NCBI GenBank assembly: GCA_023374045.1 | Contig: CM041776.1 | Span: forward strand, 323,169,925 to 323,233,924 | DNA: 64,000 nt | Reading direction: 5' to 3' | From: Limonium bicolor | Taxonomy: Eukaryota > Streptophyta > Magnoliopsida > Caryophyllales > Plumbaginaceae | Shown: piece after piece, positions 56,675 to 64,000 of the stretch | How the letters are laid out: each line of letters opens with the position of its first letter | Numbering within the stretch: position 1 is the first letter of the stretch | The notes under the pieces: model-generated | Database searches by the model: none | The model's input: only the letters and a program-made list of their open reading frames with translations | Told to the model about the DNA's origin: nothing | Position numbers and translations under genes: made by a program

Positions 56675-59600
56675 GCTTCGAGTCTAATGGTGGAGCGGTG
56701 CTGAATATACTGGACAAGACCGGGGCCAAGGATAAGGGGAAGTTATCATGGGAACCTTTATGGTAAATGGCGTAAGTGCATCGATACTGTTCGATTCAGG
56801 AGCGTCTCACTCCTTTATATCTTCTGCATCAGCAAGGAAGTTAGAGACAACCCCTGAACTTCTCTCAGATTTCCTAGTCACATTGCCGACAAAGGAAAGA
56901 GTGAGGTGCACGAAACTACACAAGGGGGTACGGATTAACATCACGAATGAAGAGTTTCATGCGGATTTAATTGAAATGGATAATTTAGGGTTCGACATCA
57001 TCATGGGCATGGATTGGCTACAAAAATACAAGGGACGACTGCATTGTGCAGAACACCGATTATTACTGAAGAGCCCGAGAGGCAAAACGGTTTCATACCG
57101 CAGTATTCCAAAGGAACCTACCTTCAAGCTAGTATCTGCTATCACATTGGTAAAGAAGATGAAGAAGGGACAGCCAGTCTATTTATGCTATGTCCAGGAC
57201 TTGAGGCAAGAAGAGAAAACACAGACGGACATACCAGTCGTTTCAGACTTTCCGGATCTATTTCCTGAAGAACTACCAGGGATGCCACCCAAAAGAGAAG
57301 TGGAGTTCTCCATCGACTTATTACCGGGCACGGGACCAATTGCTAAAGCACCTTACAGAATGGCACCAGCAGAGATGAAAGAGCTGAAGATTCAGTTAGA
57401 AGATTTACTTGACAAGGGTTACATCAGACCTAGTGTATCACCATGGGGAGCACCGGTGTTGTTCGTGAAAAAGAAGGATGGTAGCATGCGACTATGCATT
57501 GACTACAGGGAGCTGAATGCAGTCACAGTGAAAAATAAGTACCCGTTACCACGGATTGATGATTTGTTCGACCAATTAAGAGGCGCCACAGTTTTCTCGA
57601 AGATTGATCTGAGATCAGGATACCACCAGATACGGATAGCCGATGAAGACATAGAGAAGACAGCCTTCAGAACGCGCTACGGACATTACGAATTCACAGT
57701 TATGCCATTTGGATTGTCAAACGCCCCAGCTGTATTCATGGATCTTATGAACCGGTTGTTCAGGGAGCAGTTAGACTCATCAGTGGTTGTGTTCATCGAC
57801 GACATTTTGGTATACTCTAAGACTAAGGACGAGCACGAGGTGCATCTGAGCAAGTTTTGCAAACCATGAGGAGAATCATTGTATGCCAAGCTTTCAAAAT
57901 GTGATTTCTGGTTAGACAGTGTATCTTTTCTTGGGCATGTAATATCAGCCAGTGGAATATCTGTAGACCCTGCGAAGATCGAGGCAGTTAAGACCTGGCC
58001 AAGACCGAAGACAGTGACAGATATCCGTAGTTTCTTGGGATTAGCTGGTTACTACAGACGATTTGTACAGGATTTCTCCAAACTAGCAAAACCGATGACT
58101 AACCTGATGAAGAAAGATTCCCCATTTGTGTGGACAGCAGATTGTGAACAATCCTTTCAGATGCTGAAGGATTTACTGACGTCGGCACCGATACTCACCA
58201 TACCAGAGGGGACCGACGGATTTGAAGTATATTGCGATGCCTCAGGAACAGGGATTGGGTGTGTACTTATGCAGAATGGAAAAGTTGTTGCTTATGCATC
58301 ACGACAGTTAAAGAAACATGAAGAGAACTATCCGACTCATGATCTAGAATTGGGAGCAGTTGTTTTCGCACTGAAGATCTGGCGGCACTACCTTTACGGA
58401 GTGACAGTGACAGTTTATTCAGATCATAAAAGCCTTCAACATTTGTTCACTCAGAAGGAGCTTAACATGAGACAGAGGCGATGGGTCGAGTTTCTGAAAG
58501 ATTACGACATCGACCTCAGGTACAAAGAGGGTAAAGCAAATGTAGTTGCTGATGCCCTGAGCCGTAGAGCCCATTCCCTATTTGCCATGGCAGGAGACAA
58601 CGGCCTCATCGAGGAGATACGTTGTGCTCAGATTGGTGACCAATACATGAAAACTATCAGACAGCAGTTGACTGACGGTATCTTTGAAAGACAGAAATAT
58701 GACTTTGTTCTTGGTGAAGATGGGTTAATCAGACTGAATGGCCGCTTATGCATTCCAGAGTCCAGCCCAGACTTGAAAGAAAAGATACTACAGGAAGCTC
58801 ACTGCTCATCACTATCAGTACACCCAGGGTCATCAAAGATGTATAAGGATTTGAAATTACACTTCTGGTGGAGTGGTATGAAAAAGGATGTTGCAGACTT
58901 CGTGACGAGATGTATGACATGTCAGAAGGTGAAGTTTGAGCACCGGAGACCGGGCGGTTTAGTACAGCCGATGCCCATTCCATATTGGAAGTTCGAGGAT
59001 ATATCCATGGACTTTGTAGTAGGTCTTCCACCGACTAGAGGAGGTGCTAACATGATATGGGTCATCGTTGACAGACTGACAAAGGTAGCTAAGTTCATTC
59101 CGATCAAGGACACATGGAAAGTCCCCAAGCTGGCAGATATTTTCCAGAGGGAGATTATCAGGTACCATGGTGTACCGAAGTCTATAGTGTCAGACAGGGA
59201 TACAAGGTTTGTTTCCAGATTTTGGCAGCAGGTTCAGGAGGCATTGGGTACGAAGCTGAAGCTAAGTACAGCCTTCCATCCACAAACAGATGGCCAGAGT
59301 GAACGAACGATTCAGACCTTAGAGGACATGCTTAGAGCTTGTGCCTTAGACTTCCAGGAAAGCTGGATAGATCGACTCCATCTGATTGAGTTTGCCTACA
59401 ACAACAGCTATCATGCATCTATTCAGATGCCACCGTTTCAGGCATTGTACGGCAGACCATGTAGGACACCACTATGTTGGGATGAACCCAGTGAGAATAT
59501 CATCTTGGGGCCAGAGTATCTAGCAAATGAAAGAAGACATTGTACAGATACGCAAAAATATGAAGATAGCCCAGGACAGACAGAAGTCATATGCTGATGT

Positions 59601-60045
59601 TCGAAGGAGAGACCTTGAATTCGCAGTAGGCGATCGAGTCTTCCTCAGAGTTTCACCTATGAAAGGAATCTTTAGGTTTGGGCAGAAGGGCAAGCTTAGC
59701 CCGAAGTATGTTGGACCATACCTTATCACGGAGCGAGTGGGCCCATTAGCTTACAGATTAGACTTACCTGTTGAGCTTGGGAGAGTGCACAACGTATTCC
59801 ACGTTTCACAGCTTAAGCAGTATGTGCCTCATCCATCGCATGTTTTAGAGCCCGAGATACTCGAGCTAGATCCTACACTCAGATATGAGGAGACCCCAGT
59901 TCGCATCTTAGACTCCAAGACTAGGGAGACCAGGAACAAGACCATTAGAATGGTCAAAGTTCAGTGGTCAAATCATGATGTTGAGGAGGCGACATGGGAG
60001 TTAGAAGACTCCATGCGAGACAAGTATCCAGCACTTTTCGCTTAG
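56675..60045 (+). CDS. gypsy Pol (protease-RT-RNase H-integrase-chromodomain), copy 2, nearly intact
   Basis: After the intron C acceptor the frame enters [11 protein letters not shown]. One base is missing near 56741, then it is open to 57869. Protease has [14 protein letters not shown] has [25 protein letters not shown] and the catalytic FIDDILVYS (57800-57826). Three one-base deletions near 57850-57880 give a brief stop before the same frame resumes at 57879. RNase [31 protein letters not shown] and VVADALSR. Integrase: HHCC finger ([16 protein letters not shown]), then [14 protein letters not shown] and GQSERTIQ as the DDE triad. A frame offset near 59520 precedes the terminal chromodomain ([20 protein letters not shown], then [15 protein letters not shown]). 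A chromodomain targets integration to chromatin with specific histone marks. Confidence 0.92.
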
Positions 60046-60576
60046 CTTTGTGTATACTTGTGTGGGGTACGTGGGCGTAACCCTTTTTAAGGGGGGTAGA
60101 GCACCACATGCGACTTGCATATCTGCGGTCTATCTTTGGTTTGTACTTGGTTGTTTGATTGGTTGTTGCGCATGTGTGCAATTGTTTGTATGAATATTGG
60201 TTGCATTTTATGCAACAATAAGTGTTGGTGTGTCCTATGTGACACTTGGTTGAATGATTTATGGAATTACTTATTTACCTTATGATATGTTCATTTTTCC
60301 TACAATCACACAAGGGAATTACTGTCAAGGGTTTACGCCTCTGCACTCTGTAGGACTGAGGATTTGGTATTGCACTTGTGCAGTGAGGACTTTGTGGGAT
60401 AGCTAGGAAGTATGGACACTCGTTGCTTCACAATTATTAAACTGTTTATACTGTAATACTTTGGACATACATACATTTGAATTGTGTACAAGGGATAGAT
60501 ATGAGGAACTTGATTCCATAGGATACACTAGTATAAGTTATGACTTCGGGACGAAGTCCTTTTAAGGGGGGTAGAC
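60046..60576 (+). other. gypsy 3' untranslated region and polypurine tract, copy 2
   Basis: Non-coding, matching 48560-49081. It ends with the tract TTTTAAGGGGGGTAGAC (60560-60576), which primes plus-strand synthesis and directly precedes the LTR. Confidence 0.8.
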
Positions 60577-63500
60577 TGAAATACCCCTAACATTTAAATA
60601 ATTAAATAATGATAAAATATATTGTTTATGGGATTATTAAACCCTAAAGAGAGTATATAAAAACTCAGGCGTTAGAAACGCACATAAAATTCCTTAAGGT
60701 CAAAAACATACGTTAAAGCCCGACCTTAAGTAAATAAATTATATAAGCTATGAACAACATATAAAATCAACCAAGGATCATTATGTGACCTTGGAAACAC
60801 GAATCCACAGTTTTGAACTGAGTAAAAATACGAGATACCCGGGAATTCTCTTAAAGGCCCCTTAAGGCCCGAAAGTCCCGGAAATACCATTTAAATTAAA
60901 ATAAAGTATTACACCTCATTTAAAATGCTTAATAATACCATAATGAACATTTAAGACAAAGTTATCAAGATAAATTCTCAGTTAAAGACAAAATACTCGG
61001 GGGAGTTTCTTAACGCTCCTTTTTGCTCGGTTAGCCCGAGAATTGTGTTCTAAGTGGGTATGACCCCATATAACCCAATGTAATACCTTAAAATATTATT
61101 GTTGACTATAAACAATATCAATAAACACTTGGAACACATAGCGACTAATTAATTCTTATAAAAATTTTAAAAGCACAAAACCGCACCTTCGGGTGTCATG
61201 AAAATGCGTTTTACGCAATTACCTTGAAGTTTTTAAGGAGCCATGAATTAATAGACTTAAAAGTGGATAAAATGACCATCTAAATTAATTAATGTCAGTA
61301 CTAAATTTATTGTATAATAGGGGGCGATTTTTGGGACATAAAGTTACCGAAAATCAGCATTTTTACCTTAAAACTTTCATCTTTTATTATATTAAAAATG
61401 TACCAATTAAATGCTGGAACCTATTATATATATTAATATGGTCTTAGTACAATATATTGTAACAAAAATCAAATTAAAAATCAGACCCATCTGGTCTCCA
61501 TTCCATGCGCCAATTTGGGTGCATTTTAGACAATTTTTGCTTCAAAAATTGTCTTATGATAATGTAACTCACCAATTATGTACTATATAATTATGTAACA
61601 AATAATTCTGATAATATATGACCCCATTGTCGATTTTCCCTGCAGAAAATAATGAACATTATTCATACCAAGACAAAGAAAATAAATACAATCTAGCCTA
61701 CACATTTGACTAGTCATTTAAACAAAATAATACAAGTAGATATATTGGGTCCTTTGTCATATGGCTGCCGATTTTGACATGGGTAAAAGGGAGCTTGATT
61801 GCTCCAATTGTTGGTCAATTAAACATATGCCTAACAAGACAAAAATCCATTGTTTCCTAACCTATGCTGCTGTCCGATTTTTACATGGAAAAATGAGTTT
61901 TAATTGCCTCATTATTAAGTCAATGAACATCAACCTAACATACATCATCTCTTGTCTTCAATCAAGCAAAAATCTGTTGTCCTCTAGCACATTAATCAAC
62001 CGTAAAAGACATGAGAAATCAAAGACTAGACAATTGGAAAATCAAAAGAGAAAGCAATTATCTACTTCCTTTGTCTCCTAGCTTTTATTATCAAATAAAT
62101 CACCATTCATCCCCTCTTGATTCAGCCGAAAATCAGTCCCAATTTGGAGACTTTTGTAGTCAAGGTTCTAGTCAAATTAATCAAAAAAAATAAGACATAA
62201 AAATAATGCCATAAACTTACCAATTATTTCCAATCTTATTCCTTCTCCTTCTTGTCATAAAACACCACCGTAGCCTTCATTTCTTCTTGCCCTCACCCAC
62301 CGAATTGGTAAGCCTATCTTGCTTATTCCTTTCTTCTTCCTTTGTTCATTTAATTCCTAAGAGCTACTAAGCTCCATTAATGGTGATTAAATTCCTAACA
62401 CCATTTTAATGTAATTTCCTAGTTAAATCAATCAAGTCTTGAAGCAAGAAATCATCCTAGCATTTCCTACAATTTTCGCCAAGCTCATATGTTCCAAGGA
62501 GGTTCCTAAATTCAACAACAACACAAGGAACAACAAGATCAAGTTAAGGTATATTTTCATGTTGAAAATCCTAGTAAATTACCTTAAGCAATTTTCGAAA
62601 ATATTAGAACTTCTAAATCCATGTTCTCTTCATTATTTCATGAAGGAAACTTGGATCTACAATTATTCCAAGGTGTACCAAAAATACCTTGTTTAATTCC
62701 TAAGGTAAACTCTTGTAAAAATTCCTACAAATATTATTTATAAATTCTTGTTAGAAGCCTAACAAATAAATCTCCTAATGTTTATAAGGGCCGAAAATTC
62801 TTCATCAAGGAAACATTTGGAGAGCTTGGAATTCAAGGAGAAATCAAGTACAAGAATTGTCTTGATTTAAGGAGTAAGTAAAACAATTAAGATTTATTAA
62901 ACTTGAGTTTATTTTAAGCTCCGAATTTTTGGTATAAAATTTTGTATATAACTCCTACAAATATTAAGGCCGAAAAACATTGGAGTAAAATATCAAGGAA
63001 ATAATTTGTGGTATATAAGGTAAGGTTATTACCTTAAGATATATATTTATGTGTCACAAAAATTAATTATGCTACCCAAATAATTAAACCGAAATGCCTA
63101 AGAATAAAAGGTTCTATTTTGAGGTTATAATCATTCTAAGTCATTAGCATATTTTTTAGAAGTGTTATATGGCTTACATATAACTATATGTATTTATTAT
63201 AAGGGTTAAAGCAAGTTTTAAAACCCTTTGGTGAAATTAAATTGAAGCCGAGAGTAATATGTGAAATTTGGTGAGTTTTAACATATGTATAAGTGTATTT
63301 ACTTATATTATAATTTTTGGGAATATTAAAAATAGCTACAAGTATTTAAATGGCTATTTTAAGAATTTATGTGGTTAAAATGTAAATTTTAAAAAGTATG
63401 GGGTGTTTTAATTAATTACCGAGAGCATAAGGGGTAATTTGGTGTATTTAAAGTATAATATAAGATAGGAATTTATATTATGAATTTTGGTAAATTTAAA

Positions 63501-64000
63501 TAAGTGTTTAAGGGTTAAGAATAACATTTAATAAAGTTTTGGGGCTATTTTGTAATTAATTGAAAGTTTAAGGTTTTACCGAGAATATAAATGAATTTAT
63601 GGGTATGATGAAGTATTAATTAAGAAATTAAGTCTTGGTCAAAGTGTTGACTAAAAACTTTGGGTTAAAATGATTTATGACATAAAATATTAAGTTTATA
63701 AAAGTTTTGGGGTGAATATGTAATTTATGAGAATATAGATAGAAAACCGAATTTAAATTGGGGCGGTTATGTAATTTGCGAAAATATAAGGGTATTTTCG
63801 GTATTTAAGAAAATTAAATATTAAAACTATAGTTTATAAGATAATATGTAACTTATATAAAATTTTAGGGATTAAATTGTGAATAAAGGGAAATGTTTAC
63901 AAAAAACGAAACTATAAATAAGTATATTATGATTTTCGAAAACTAAAGGGTATAAAATGTAATTATTAAAAACTATGTGGTTAATTAGTAAATTATAGAA
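60577..64000 (+). repeat. gypsy 3' LTR of copy 2, cut by the window end
   Basis: 3424 bp matching the first part of the 5007-bp LTR at 49082. Identity is high except for a block at about 62100-62345 (against 50595-50830 in the other LTR), where sequence and length differ strongly. By comparison the LTR should end about 1.6 kb beyond the window. Confidence 0.92.

Overview
This is nuclear DNA of a flowering plant, probably a eudicot. It has spliceosomal GT-AG introns, a membrane-tethered NAC factor gene, an auxin-conjugate hydrolase gene, AT-rich spacers, and dense Ty1/copia, Ty3/gypsy, LINE, hAT, Mutator-like and Stowaway-type repeats. No bacterial operon, tRNA, rRNA or CRISPR feature was seen. 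Three runs of exactly 500 N (3969-4468, 27904-28403, 43429-43928) are scaffold joins, so the window is four contigs.

Layout. 1-3968: a decayed copia element with its 3' LTR. 4469-9880: a second copia fragment abutting a broken ribosomal protein L9 copy that still has promoter-like sequence, then unrecognised retroposed and spacer DNA. 9880-23320: the left arm of a large inverted duplication, carrying a five-exon NAC gene with a C-terminal transmembrane helix (19278-22289) and a LINE relic. 23320-27903: the rest of the LINE, a hAT-like repeat, and an ILR1-like amidohydrolase gene (25408-27304) cut off when a gypsy LTR begins in its intron at 27515. 28404-43428: a whole contig that is the reverse complement of 9880-23320, with a second, more damaged NAC copy and its own private transposon insertions. 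43929-64000: two nearly identical Ty3/gypsy chromoviruses (Tekay/Del-like, with chromodomain) sharing one LTR of about 5.0 kb (LTR-internal-LTR-internal-LTR).

The most unusual system is in the gypsy elements. Between gag and protease each copy carries a nearly complete AlkB-type Fe(II)/2-oxoglutarate dioxygenase domain resembling plant nuclear ALKBH1-like proteins. It lies inside what reads as a spliceosomal intron. Three GT-AG introns are visible in gag-pol (78, 68 and about 960 nt). Each begins GTAAG and each rejoins the reading frame exactly. Removing the third joins Gag to protease-RT-RNase H-integrase-chromodomain. Using an internal acceptor instead joins the Gag zinc knuckles in frame to the start of the AlkB domain. 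This suggests a splice choice between Gag-Pol and Gag-AlkB. Both AlkB copies contain frame offsets, so present activity is unproven.

The inverted duplication is best explained as an alternative haplotype contig scaffolded backwards beside its allele. The contig 28404-43428 is flanked by gaps on both sides, is wholly homologous to its neighbour, and the two arms differ by clean filled/empty transposon sites. If so, the true order joins 27903 to 43929, and the gypsy array is inserted in the intron of the ILR1-like gene.
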